Assembly (NCBI GenBank): GCA_947627795.1
Contig: CANQXJ010000001.1
Coordinates: 61,322 to 125,321 of the forward strand
Reading direction: 5' to 3'
Length of the DNA stretch: 64,000 nt
Source: an uncultured Clostridia bacterium
Lineage (GTDB): Bacteria; Bacillota; Clostridia; UBA1381
Position numbers and translations under genes: made by a program. The notes below the pieces were generated by a model. It did not search any database and was not told the origin of the DNA. It saw nothing but the letters and a program-made list of their open reading frames with translations. Every line of letters starts with the position of its first letter. Positions within the stretch are counted from its first letter, which is position 1. This document shows, piece after piece, positions 9,760 to 18,052 of the stretch.

Positions 9760-10722
9760 CTAATTTTTAAAAAATTTTCTTATCGCAAGTCCGTTTTCGG
9801 CGAAACACTCATTTAAAATTTCAACAGCCTCTCCGAATACATCGCCGCGCGCGTCAAGCCAATGAATTCTCTTGTCGCGCCTGAACCATGTGAGCTGCCG
9901 CTTCGCGTATCGGCGCGATTCGCGCTTTATCGTTTCTACCGCTTCGTTAAGCGTACATTCGCCGTTTACATGATCCATAAGCTCCTTGTAGCCTATCCCC
10001 TTCATGGAGTTCAAATCCTTCGTGCAGCCCATATCCATAAGCCGCTTTACCTCATCAAGCAGCCCTTCCTCCATCATGATATCCACGCGGCGGTTGATCC
10101 TGCCGTACAGCTCGTCCCTATCCCATTCGATGCAGAACATGACGGGATCATAGCGGCTTTCGGCTTGTCTTGTCATTTCCTGATGCTCCGAGATAGGAGT
10201 TCCCGTAACGCGGTAAAACTCGATTGCACGGATAATACGGCGCACGTTGTTGGGGTGCATTCTCGACGCGGCAAGCGGATCAAACCTGCGGAGCATTTCA
10301 ACAAGAGCCTCGCCGCCTTGCTCGTCCGCGATTTTTTGAAGCTCCGCGCGTATCTCGTAATTCGTGTCTATCTCGCCGAACGATATATCGTCAACGACCG
10401 AATTTATATACAAGCCCGTGCCACCCGTAAGCATCGCGATTTTGCCGCGCGCGTCTATATCGGCTATGGTTTTATGCGCAAGCTCCGTATAATCCGCGAC
10501 GCTGAAATCGGCGAACACGTCGAGAAAATCAACAAGATGGTGCTTTACCTCCGCTCGCTCCTCCGCCGTGGGCTTCGCCGAGCCTATGTCAAGCTCCTTG
10601 TAAATCTGCACGCTGTCGGCGTTTACTATCTCGCCGCCGACGGCTTTGGCTATGTCTATGGCAAGCCGCGTTTTGCCCGACGCTGTCGGTCCGCCGACTA
10701 CGATTAACGGTATTTTGTTCAT
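9760..10722 (-). CDS. miaA: tRNA dimethylallyltransferase
   Basis: Transfers the dimethylallyl group to N6 of A37 in tRNAs that read codons starting with U; MiaB then methylthiolates the product. 320 residues. The P-loop GPTASGKTRLAID, the DSVQIY motif and the C-terminal tRNA-binding part with YAKRQLTWFRRD are intact. It starts one base after the mutL stop, so mutS-mutL-miaA read as one unit, as in Bacillus where the same genes cluster. miaB is encoded two genes upstream of mutS, so both steps of the same tRNA modification are in this region. Confidence 0.96.
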   Translation of the reverse strand: MNKIPLIVVGGPTASGKTRLAIDIAKAVGGEIVNADSVQIYKELDIGSAKPTAEERAEVKHHLVDFLDVFADFSVADYTELAHKTIADIDARGKIAMLTGGTGLYINSVVDDISFGEIDTNYEIRAELQKIADEQGGEALVEMLRRFDPLAASRMHPNNVRRIIRAIEFYRVTGTPISEHQEMTRQAESRYDPVMFCIEWDRDELYGRINRRVDIMMEEGLLDEVKRLMDMGCTKDLNSMKGIGYKELMDHVNGECTLNEAVETIKRESRRYAKRQLTWFRRDKRIHWLDARGDVFGEAVEILNECFAENGLAIRKFFKN

Positions 10723-10723
10723 A

Positions 10724-12634
10724 TTATAATACCCGCTTAAATTCCTTTTCCAGTTCTTTTTTAGACATCTTTATAATAATCGGTCTGCCGTGCGGACAGG
10801 TGTTTATGTTTTCGAGCCTTAAAACATTGCGCACGAGCGTTTCCATTTCAGCCGTACTCATTTTCCTGTTCGCCTTGACCGCCGATTTGCACGCTATCGT
10901 GTACAATAAGCGCTCATTTTTCTCGGTTATAAGCTCCTTTTTCGAGTTATCCGCCTGAGTGATAAGCTCTATTATAAGCGGCTCTATATCGCCCGCCTCA
11001 ACGCCCGCCGGGGCGCTTCTGACAATTACGGCGTTATCGCCGAATTCCTCGGTTTCAAATCCCAGACCGTCTATTAAATCCTTGTTTTCCTTATACGCGC
11101 CAAGCTCCGCGCCTGTAAGATTTACAACCTCGGGCTCGAACAGCATCTGCGAATATATTTGTTTCGCAGCCAATTCGCGGCGAAGCTCCTCGTATTTGAG
11201 CCGCTCGTGCGCCGCGTGCTGGTCGATTATCAGCATATCGTCGCCCTTTTCGACGATTATATATGTGTCGAAAACCTGTCCCGCAACCTCAAAATATTCG
11301 TCAATTTCGGTGTTTTTTTGCGCATTTTCTGCTGTTTTTTGCTCATTTTCGGCGGCTTTTTGCACGTTTTCGGACTCGTTTCCGTATACAAGAGCGCGCT
11401 CCTCGGGAGTCATTTCAACCTTTTCCTCATTTTTGGAAACATAGGCGGGCTCCGCTACATAGTGATTACTCGCCGTCGGACGCTCGGACGCGTGAAAATT
11501 ATGTCCGCCGGATTTCATAAAATGATTTTCATGCGGATTATATCCCATTTTTTTCTTAAGGCTCTGCGCCCAGTCGGTCAGGTTCAGCTGCTCCTTTGAT
11601 CCGTCGCGCTCAAACTCCGTGTCAAGCTTTACCTCCGGCACTGCCGCCTCCGAATAAAGCGCGTTTTTTACCGCGTAATAAACCGCTTGGTAAACAAGCT
11701 TTTCATTTGAAAATTTCACCTCAAGCTTTGTCGGGTGAACATTTATGTCAACCAATTCAGGCGGTATTGTGATGTTTAATATCGCCATCGGGTACTTCCC
11801 TATCATCACCTGATTTTTGTACGCTTCCTCGACCGCGCGGATTATCAGCGGGCTTTTGATATAACGTCGGTTTACATAAAAGCTCTGGTAATTTCTGTTC
11901 GGGCGCGAAATCGTCCCTTTTCCCGCCGCGCCTTCTACCTTTATACCGTCGCTCTCATAGCTTACCGGAATAATTTCCTTCGCGTAATCGCCCTTGTAAA
12001 CGGTGTAAACCGCGTTTTCGAGCGAGTTGTCGCCGGGCGAAAACAGCTTTTCTTTGCCGTCGATTATCAGCCTGAATGAAATCTCGGGGTGCGCGAAAAT
12101 AAAACGCACCATAGCATCGGTTATATATCCCGCCTCGGTCGCGTCTTTTTTCAGAAATTTTAGGCGCGCGGGAGTGTTGTAAAACAAATCTTCAACTATT
12201 ACGGTAGTTCCGTCGGGGGTGCCAGCGTCGTATGAGGACAGAATTTCGCCGCCCGTGCAGGTCACGCAAATGCCCGCCATATCGCTTCTGCGCTTTGTGT
12301 AAAGGCTGACCTTCGCGACCGCGCCGATACTTGAAAGCGCCTCGCCGCGGAAGCCGAGAGTGTAAATCGCGTCAAGATCCTCGCTCGTCGTGATTTTGCT
12401 CGTAGCGTGGCGCAGGAAGCAGATTTTCGCGTCGTCCTCGCTCATGCCCGAGCCGTTGTCGCTCACGCGCATATAGACCGCGCCGCCCTTTTTTATCTCG
12501 ACGGTGATAACGTCCGCTCCCGCGTCGATGCTGTTTTCAACAAGCTCCTTTATGACGCTCGCGGGGCGCTCGACTACCTCGCCGGCGGCTATTTTATTTG
12601 AGATTTCCGTGCCCAATACATGAATTTTTCCCAT
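10724..12634 (-). CDS. mutL: DNA mismatch repair protein MutL
   Basis: Mismatch-repair ATPase and endonuclease that acts after MutS. The N-terminal GHKL ATPase has ELVENSIDAGAD, DNGSGM and GFRGEALSSI. A low-complexity linker (about 395-440, rich in AEN and QK) leads to the C-terminal dimer domain, which carries the nicking motif DQHA-x2-E-x4-E at about residues 471-482 plus CPHGRP. It is therefore an endonuclease-type MutL, as expected in organisms without MutH. 636 residues. Only 3 bases separate it from mutS. Confidence 0.97.
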   Translation of the reverse strand: MGKIHVLGTEISNKIAAGEVVERPASVIKELVENSIDAGADVITVEIKKGGAVYMRVSDNGSGMSEDDAKICFLRHATSKITTSEDLDAIYTLGFRGEALSSIGAVAKVSLYTKRRSDMAGICVTCTGGEILSSYDAGTPDGTTVIVEDLFYNTPARLKFLKKDATEAGYITDAMVRFIFAHPEISFRLIIDGKEKLFSPGDNSLENAVYTVYKGDYAKEIIPVSYESDGIKVEGAAGKGTISRPNRNYQSFYVNRRYIKSPLIIRAVEEAYKNQVMIGKYPMAILNITIPPELVDINVHPTKLEVKFSNEKLVYQAVYYAVKNALYSEAAVPEVKLDTEFERDGSKEQLNLTDWAQSLKKKMGYNPHENHFMKSGGHNFHASERPTASNHYVAEPAYVSKNEEKVEMTPEERALVYGNESENVQKAAENEQKTAENAQKNTEIDEYFEVAGQVFDTYIIVEKGDDMLIIDQHAAHERLKYEELRRELAAKQIYSQMLFEPEVVNLTGAELGAYKENKDLIDGLGFETEEFGDNAVIVRSAPAGVEAGDIEPLIIELITQADNSKKELITEKNERLLYTIACKSAVKANRKMSTAEMETLVRNVLRLENINTCPHGRPIIIKMSKKELEKEFKRVL

Positions 12635-12637
12635 GAT

Positions 12638-15238
12638 TTAGCTCTCCTTCGCCTTTTTGCTGAGCTCGAATAATTTATTTAAAGCCTCGATAGGCGTGAA
12701 TGTCGTGACGTCCATAGCTTTAAGCTCGTCCGCGATCTCCGCCGCCGCGTTGTCCTCAAAGCCTATTTGATTTATAGGTTCTTCGTGCTTTTTGTCCTGC
12801 TTGTACGCGGATGAAAGCTCGTCGTTTTCCACCTTTTTAAGTATCGTTTTCGCGCGCGTGATTACCTCCTTCGGCACTCCCGCGAGAGCCGCGACATCTA
12901 TGCCGTAGCTGTCGTCCGTGCCGCCGCGCACTATTTTTCTTAAGAATATTATGTCGTCGCCGCGCTTTTTTACGGCTATGTGATAATTCCTTACGCCCTC
13001 GAGCTTGTCCTCAAGCGCGGTAAGCTCGTGATAGTGCGTCGCGAACAGCGTTTTCGCGCCGATTTTTTTCTTGTCGCGCACGTATTCCGCTACCGACCAC
13101 GCTATTGAAAGTCCGTCGAAGGTGCTCGTGCCGCGTCCTATTTCGTCGAGAATGATAAGCGAATTTTTTGTCGCGTTTTTAAGTATGTTGCTGACCTCCG
13201 TCATTTCGAGCATGAACGTGCTCTGTCCCGACGATATGTCGTCCGACGCGCCCACGCGGGTGAAGATCCTGTCGGCAACTCCGATTTTGGCGGCAGACGC
13301 GGGAACGAAGCTTCCTATCTGCGCCATAAGCGTTATAAGCGCGACCTGCCGCATATACGTCGATTTTCCCGCCATATTCGGTCCCGTTATGATCAACATT
13401 CTGTCCTCGTCCGTATTCATAATCGTGTCATTTGGAACAAACATCGAATCGCGCGCCATTTTTTCGACAACAGGATGCCTGCCGTTTTTGATCTCTATCG
13501 CGCCGCTGTCGTTTACCTCGGGCATTACGTATTTATTCTTGTACGCCGCCTCCGCGAGCGAGCAGAGAACGTCAGTTAGCGCGATTATATTCGCCGCTCT
13601 TTTTATGCGCTCGATCTCATTTACGACCGTCCTTCTGACCTCCTCGAAAAGCTGATTTTCGAGCGTGATGATACGCTCCGATGCGCCGAGGATCGTGTTT
13701 TCAACCTCTTTGAGCTTCGGAGTTATAAATCTCTCGCAGTTCGCGAGCGTCTGTTTTCTTATATATGTGTCCGGCACGTCCTTAAGGCTTGAGTTTGTGA
13801 CCTCGATATAGTAGCCGAAAACCTTGTTGTAGCCCACTCTCAGCTTGTTTATTCCCGTAGCCGCGCGCTCCTCGCTTTCAATTGACGCGAGCCACTTTTT
13901 GCCGTTGTCCTTCGCGTCGCGCAGCCTGTCCGCTTCCTCGTTAAAGCCGGGCTTTATCACGCCGCCGTCGCGGAGATGAGCGGGCGGCTCATTGACTATC
14001 GCTCTGTCGAGCAGATCGCGTATATCCTCTATCAAATCAAAATCCTTGACCGTTTCCGAAAGCATAGCCGATTTGGTTTTGCGAAGCGCCCCCTCGAGAG
14101 ACGGAAGCTCCGTGAGCGTAAGCTTTAACGCTATCATATCCTTCGGAGTAGCCGTGCCGAGCGACAGACGGCTGATAATTCTCGAAATATCGTATGTGGA
14201 CGAAAGTATGCCGCCGAGCTCGTCGCGCAGCATCACGTTTTTCGTAAGCTCCTCGACCGACGATAAGCGCTTGTTTATTTCAAGCACGTTGATGAGCGGC
14301 TTTTCGAGCCATTGCCTTAAAAGCCTTGCGCCCATAGATGTTTTTGTCTTATCGAGCACCCACAAAAGCGAGCCGCGCTTCGCTTTGTCGCGCATGGTTT
14401 CGGTGATTTCGAGATTGCGCCGCGTCGCCGCGTCAAGCTCCATAAACATATCGGCGCTGTAGACGCTGAGTTTGTTTATATAGCCTATTCCCGATTTTTG
14501 CGTATGCTCCAGATAACGCAAAAGCGCGCCGACGGCGTATAAAATGTTCGGCTTTTGGGCTATTCCAAGCTCTGCAAGGCTGCTTTTATTGAACTGTTTC
14601 AGAACCGACTGCTCCGTTTCGCGGCGCATAAAATAGCCGTCGTCGTGAATGTCGGCTTCGACGCGCAGGTGCAGGCTTATTTCTTTGACCGCAGTTTCTC
14701 CCGCGCCGTCGTTTATAAGTATTTCGCTCGGTGAATAACTTGCAAGCTCGTTTATGACCTCACTTATGCTGCCGACCTCCGTCGCTTCTACCTCGCCTGT
14801 CGAAACGTCCGTCACGGCAAGAGCGAAGCGTCCGTCAGCGCCGAAAATGACCGCGAGATAGTTATTGCTCTTATCGTCGAGAATACCGTCCTCAACTACC
14901 GTTCCCGGCGTCATAATGCGTATTACTTCGCGCTTTACTATGCCCTTCGCCATTTTCGGATCCTCAGTCTGCTCGCATATCGCGACCTTATAACCCTTTG
15001 CGATAAGCTTTGAAACGTACATAGCCGCGCTGTGAAACGGCACTCCGCACATAGGCGCGCGCTCCTTCATGCCGCAGTCCTTGCCTGTCAGCGTTATCTC
15101 AAGCTCCCTTGACGCTTTTATGGCGTCGTCAAAGAACATCTCGTAAAAATCGCCGAGACGGTAAAAGAGTATACAATCCTCATATTCAGCTTTAGTTTTG
15201 AGGTATTGCGCCATCATGGGAGTCATTTTCTCAGCCAT
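12638..15238 (-). CDS. mutS: DNA mismatch repair protein MutS
   Basis: Mismatch sensor. The N-terminal domain has the mismatch-wedging Phe-x-Glu (LGDFYEMFFDDA). The C-terminal ABC-type ATPase has Walker A GPNMAGKST at residues 619-627, the signature DDISSGQSTFMLEM and Walker B LIILDEIGRGTS. 866 residues, full length. First gene of mutS-mutL-miaA. The 147 bases before it contain a long imperfect hairpin but no promoter that I could identify with confidence, so transcription may come from the miaB promoter. Confidence 0.97.
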   Translation of the reverse strand: MAEKMTPMMAQYLKTKAEYEDCILFYRLGDFYEMFFDDAIKASRELEITLTGKDCGMKERAPMCGVPFHSAAMYVSKLIAKGYKVAICEQTEDPKMAKGIVKREVIRIMTPGTVVEDGILDDKSNNYLAVIFGADGRFALAVTDVSTGEVEATEVGSISEVINELASYSPSEILINDGAGETAVKEISLHLRVEADIHDDGYFMRRETEQSVLKQFNKSSLAELGIAQKPNILYAVGALLRYLEHTQKSGIGYINKLSVYSADMFMELDAATRRNLEITETMRDKAKRGSLLWVLDKTKTSMGARLLRQWLEKPLINVLEINKRLSSVEELTKNVMLRDELGGILSSTYDISRIISRLSLGTATPKDMIALKLTLTELPSLEGALRKTKSAMLSETVKDFDLIEDIRDLLDRAIVNEPPAHLRDGGVIKPGFNEEADRLRDAKDNGKKWLASIESEERAATGINKLRVGYNKVFGYYIEVTNSSLKDVPDTYIRKQTLANCERFITPKLKEVENTILGASERIITLENQLFEEVRRTVVNEIERIKRAANIIALTDVLCSLAEAAYKNKYVMPEVNDSGAIEIKNGRHPVVEKMARDSMFVPNDTIMNTDEDRMLIITGPNMAGKSTYMRQVALITLMAQIGSFVPASAAKIGVADRIFTRVGASDDISSGQSTFMLEMTEVSNILKNATKNSLIILDEIGRGTSTFDGLSIAWSVAEYVRDKKKIGAKTLFATHYHELTALEDKLEGVRNYHIAVKKRGDDIIFLRKIVRGGTDDSYGIDVAALAGVPKEVITRAKTILKKVENDELSSAYKQDKKHEEPINQIGFEDNAAAEIADELKAMDVTTFTPIEALNKLFELSKKAKES

Positions 15239-15280
15239 ATAAAACCTTCCTCGTATATTAGTTTTTCATATTAAATTATT

Positions 15281-15389
15281 CTGAGAAGTTCAGAATTTAG
15301 TGCATATTGTTTGATGAGGTTGCCGCCGCGTACTTTGTGTACGCAAGGTGACCTCAGAGGACAATAGGCGCAAATTATGGGCTTCTCAG
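15281..15389. repeat. Long imperfect inverted repeat between ricA and mutS
   Basis: Outer ends CTGAGAAG (15281-15288) and CTTCTCAG (15382-15389) pair exactly. Inner matches include tattgt/acaata and gaggt/acctc, and the tip is a perfect small hairpin, GCGTAC-TTTGT-GTACGC. Total pairing is only about two thirds. The right arm contains the ricA stop codon (15386-15388). It has the look of a decayed palindromic mobile repeat. Confidence 0.6.
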
Positions 15390-15766
15390 TGACAACCGCC
15401 GCACGTCGAACAGTCATGCGTGCAGTTGGGATCTTGTCCGGTAATGTAGAAATTTATTATCTGGTTGACTTGGTTTACAAGCGCGTCAAATTCGCTTTTT
15501 GCCGCGATATAGTCAGCGATCACCTGCGATTTTTTGAGCATCGCTTCAAACGCCTCGTTGTTCTTCTGTATCGCTTCCTCGCGCTTTAACTTGCCGTTCT
15601 GCATATCGCGCGCTAAATTCATTCTGTTTAAATTAAATTCCTGTAAAAGCGCCTTAGCTTCCTCGTCGTTTTCCTGAGCAAGCTCCAAATCCTTTACCTT
15701 TTTCATTTCCTCGCTCGACTGGATAGCCTCGCCGAGCTCCCTTGCCTTTAATAATACTTCCTGCAT
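15386..15766 (-). CDS. ricA: YlbF/YmcA (RicA) family protein with Cys-rich tail
   Basis: 126-residue, mostly helical protein of the Com_YlbF family. In Bacillus subtilis RicA (YmcA), YlbF and YaaT form the Fe-S Y-complex that helps RNase Y mature mRNAs and affects sporulation, competence and biofilm. The assignment to RicA rather than YlbF rests on gene order: miaB-ymcA-(cotE)-mutS-mutL in Bacillus matches miaB-this gene-mutS-mutL here. The C-terminus carries four cysteines (115, 119, 122, 125; CTHDCSTCGGCH), a likely metal or Fe-S ligand set. It starts 13 bases after miaB. Confidence 0.8.
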   Translation of the reverse strand: MQEVLLKARELGEAIQSSEEMKKVKDLELAQENDEEAKALLQEFNLNRMNLARDMQNGKLKREEAIQKNNEAFEAMLKKSQVIADYIAAKSEFDALVNQVNQIINFYITGQDPNCTHDCSTCGGCH

Positions 15767-15779
15767 TTTTATCTCTCCT

Positions 15780-17195
15780 TTAAATTAGTTCTCCATTTAA
15801 ACTCCATGTTCTTGCCTCGGTAATTTTTACATCGACATATTTTCCCGTTAAGGACTCATCGCCCTTGAAGTTTACTATTTTTGAGCTGTCTGTTCTGCCC
15901 GAGAGCATCGTTTTGTCCGTTTTGCTCGCCCCGTCAACGAGTATGCGCTCTGTTCTGCCGACATACGCTTCGTTTTTGCGCTTTGAGATCTCGTTTTGTA
16001 CCTCTAAAAGACGGTTGAAATTTTTGTGTATTTCCTCGTCCGTCAGCACAAAATCAAGCTTCGCCGCCGGAGTTCCCTCGCGGCGGGAGTAGATGAACGA
16101 AAAGATGTTGTCGTATTCCACGCGTCTTAAAATATCGAGCGTATCCTCGAAATCCTCGTTTGTTTCGGTCGGAAAGCCGACTATAATATCGGTCGAAAGC
16201 GCGATCCCCGGGATCTCCCTCTTGATTTTTTCGATTTTTTCAAGATATTCCTCACGCGTATATTTGCGGTTCATCTCTTTTAAAATCCTGTTCGAGCCCG
16301 CCTGAACGGGAAGATGAAGCTGTTTGCAGACCTTATCGCACTCCTTCATTGCCGTGATCAGCTTGTCGCTTAGATCCTTCGGGTGCGACGTCATAAAGCG
16401 TATGCGCTCCACTCCGTCAATATCGTTTACCATGCGTATCAAATCGGCGAAATCTATTCCCTCGTCCAAATCCTTGCCGTAGGAATTTACGTTCTGCCCG
16501 AGCAAAGAAATCTCGGTACAGCCGTTTTTTACAAGCTCCTTTATCTCGTTTAAAATATCCGCCGATTTTCTGCTTCTCTCGCGTCCGCGCACGTATGGCA
16601 CTATACAGTATGAGCAGAAATTGTTGCAGCCGTACATGACCGAGACCCACGCCTTCCACGGAGTTTCGCGAAGCACCGGAATATCCTCCGCGATCGCACC
16701 GTCGCTTTGAGTTATGTCAACCACTACTCCCTTTTCGTGCATCGCGTTATAGAGAAGCTCGGGGAGCTTGTAGAGCGCGTGAGTGCCGAATATGAGGTCA
16801 ACATGGTCGTGCACCGCCTTGATTTTTTCCGTTATATGCTCCTGCTGGACCATGCAGCCGCATATGCCGATTATCATATTGCGGCGGCGTTCCTTTATGT
16901 TTTTAAGTATCCCCAAACGCCCGAATACCTTCTGTTCCGCGTTTTCTCTGACGGCGCAGGTGTTGTAGATCACAACATCCGCCTTTTCCGCGTCTTCGGT
17001 AAACTTAAATCCCGCTTCTTTTAACATTCCGCGTATGCGCTCGGTGTCGTTCTCGTTCTGCTGGCAGCCGTATGTTTCGGTATGCGCAAGCCGCTCGCGA
17101 CCGTACTCGGCTGCGAAATGAGCGTTAGCCTCTCTGAGCTTCGCCGAAAATGCGCGCTGACGGCTCAGTTCTTCTTCGGAAATTATTTTCGTCAT
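15780..17195 (-). CDS. miaB: tRNA-2-methylthio-N6-dimethylallyladenosine synthase
   Basis: Radical SAM methylthiotransferase that adds the 2-methylthio group to the MiaA product at A37. Domains in order: N-terminal MTTase cluster domain (ETYGCQQNENDTER), radical SAM core with Cys190, Cys194 and Cys197 (GCNNFCSYCIVPYVRGRE), and a C-terminal TRAM RNA-binding domain (TERILVDGAS to KYVDVKITEA). 471 residues, full length. First gene of miaB-ricA, possibly running on to mutS. Confidence 0.97.
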   Translation of the reverse strand: MTKIISEEELSRQRAFSAKLREANAHFAAEYGRERLAHTETYGCQQNENDTERIRGMLKEAGFKFTEDAEKADVVIYNTCAVRENAEQKVFGRLGILKNIKERRRNMIIGICGCMVQQEHITEKIKAVHDHVDLIFGTHALYKLPELLYNAMHEKGVVVDITQSDGAIAEDIPVLRETPWKAWVSVMYGCNNFCSYCIVPYVRGRERSRKSADILNEIKELVKNGCTEISLLGQNVNSYGKDLDEGIDFADLIRMVNDIDGVERIRFMTSHPKDLSDKLITAMKECDKVCKQLHLPVQAGSNRILKEMNRKYTREEYLEKIEKIKREIPGIALSTDIIVGFPTETNEDFEDTLDILRRVEYDNIFSFIYSRREGTPAAKLDFVLTDEEIHKNFNRLLEVQNEISKRKNEAYVGRTERILVDGASKTDKTMLSGRTDSSKIVNFKGDESLTGKYVDVKITEARTWSLNGELI

Positions 17196-17215
17196 CTGAT
17201 TTCTCCTAAATTGTT

Positions 17216-17244
17216 ATTATACCATATATTGTGCAAAAACACAA
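17216..17244 (-). promoter_or_regulatory. Likely sigma-A promoter of miaB
   Basis: Perfect -10 TATAAT (17216-17221) on the minus strand, with a weak -35 TTGTGT (17239-17244) at 17-base spacing. A small inverted repeat TTGTG/CACAA covers the -35 and may belong to termination of the preceding Dabb gene. Confidence 0.5.
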
Positions 17245-17246
17245 TA

Positions 17247-17543
17247 CTAAATTTCATAATCCACAACGCGTCTTTCCGATACGTTCGGGCGCACATATGC
17301 CGCGCCGACCGCCTTATGCGCGGGGTGCTGCTGATATTCGTTTAGATCCGCAACGCTGTCAAACTCGGTTACGAGCACAACGTCGGAAGCCGCGTCGGAG
17401 GTTTCAAAATTAAGTCCTACCTCTATGCTTTTAAGAACCTTTATTTTGTCCTTGAGCGCTTCGAGATTTTCTTTTATCGCGAGCGCCTTTTCCGCCTTGT
17501 CCGGCGTGTCAGCCATGCGCCACATTACTATATGCTTTATCAT
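17247..17543 (-). CDS. Dabb-family (stress-responsive A/B barrel) protein
   Basis: 98-residue protein of the Dabb family (dimeric alpha-beta barrel). The typical start IKHIVMWRM, a central FETSDAASDVVLVTEFDS and the closing NEYQQHPAHKAV are all recognisable. The family includes plant stress proteins and small bacterial enzymes or binding proteins, and the substrate here cannot be told. It has its own ribosome site and lies downstream of a bidirectional terminator. Gene and fold are clear, function unknown. Confidence 0.85.
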   Translation of the reverse strand: MIKHIVMWRMADTPDKAEKALAIKENLEALKDKIKVLKSIEVGLNFETSDAASDVVLVTEFDSVADLNEYQQHPAHKAVGAAYVRPNVSERRVVDYEI

Positions 17544-17563
17544 AATTATCCTCCTAAAAATCG

Positions 17564-17586
17564 CAGGCGCACCTTAAGTGCGCCTG
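17564..17586. terminator. Bidirectional intrinsic terminator
   Basis: Perfect nine-pair stem CAGGCGCAC/GTGCGCCTG with a five-base loop. It is followed by TTTTT on the plus strand and, two bases after the stem, by ATTTTT on the minus strand. It ends the transcript of the gene at 17590-17889. Confidence 0.75.
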
Positions 17587-17589
17587 TTT

Positions 17590-17889
17590 TTATTGTTGTT
17601 CCATCTGCAATGCGTCCTGTAACCACCACTCGCCTATGTCGATAGCCTTATACAGGTTTTCGCGCTCCGCTTTGCGGTATACCTGTCCCTTACCGAACTC
17701 GCCGGTATTGTCCATAAGCTGAATTTTTACCTTTGTCGCAACCTTTATATCCTTATTATCCTTCGACTCGACTATGTCAAGCGCAAGTATATATTTATCC
17801 TCAAGATTACCGTAATAAATTCTGTCTCCGCAGCGCGTCAGCGGCTTACCCTTGTATATAAGCGGCTTTTTCTTTTTTACTGCTGCCAT
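17590..17889 (-). CDS. Small conserved-looking protein of unknown function
   Basis: 99 residues from the ATG at 17889 (MAAVKKKKPLIYKGKPLTRC), chosen over 17925 because AAAGGAG lies 8 bases before it. Charged and lysine-rich, with no signal peptide or membrane segment. It has beta-strand-like stretches (KYILALDIVES, DIKVATKVKIQLMD) and a C-terminal amphipathic helix (NLYKAIDIGEWWLQDALQM). I recall similar uncharacterised proteins in Clostridia but cannot name a family. It stands alone, with a strong promoter and a terminator of its own, which suggests a steadily expressed small protein. Confidence 0.75.
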   Translation of the reverse strand: MAAVKKKKPLIYKGKPLTRCGDRIYYGNLEDKYILALDIVESKDNKDIKVATKVKIQLMDNTGEFGKGQVYRKAERENLYKAIDIGEWWLQDALQMEQQ

Positions 17890-17929
17890 TTTAAAACTCC
17901 TTTCCTGCCATTTTACACCAAACATAGTT

Positions 17930-17958
17930 ATTATATCATACTATCTTTGATTTGTCCA
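17930..17958 (-). promoter_or_regulatory. Sigma-A promoter of the 99-residue protein gene
   Basis: -35 TGGACA (17953-17958), 17-base spacer, -10 TATAAT (17930-17935) on the minus strand. Confidence 0.7.
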
Positions 17959-18013
17959 GTATTATTTTATTTAAAAATAATTTTTACGGATAGGCTGACG
18001 GAGTAAAGCACAG

Positions 18014-18040
18014 GGCGGGAATCGGACACCAATTCCCGCC
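18014..18040. terminator. Hairpin after V-ATPase subunit I
   Basis: Perfect nine-pair stem GGCGGGAAT/ATTCCCGCC with a nine-base loop, just past the subunit I stop. On the minus strand the bases after the stem are only weakly T-rich. On the plus strand a run of seven T follows after seven bases. It probably stops transcription, but it is not a textbook terminator for the minus strand. Confidence 0.45.
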
Positions 18041-18052
18041 CCGCGCGTTTTT

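Noticed and set aside
9722..9760. Second ANTAR hairpin (P1) before glnA
   Set aside because: I looked for an upstream hexaloop stem; only a TCATG-a-CATGA palindrome inside the promoter is seen, which has no hexaloop and would not be transcribed.
9862..10707. 281-residue plus-strand frame opposite miaA
   Set aside because: miaA has intact family motifs; the antisense frame has none.
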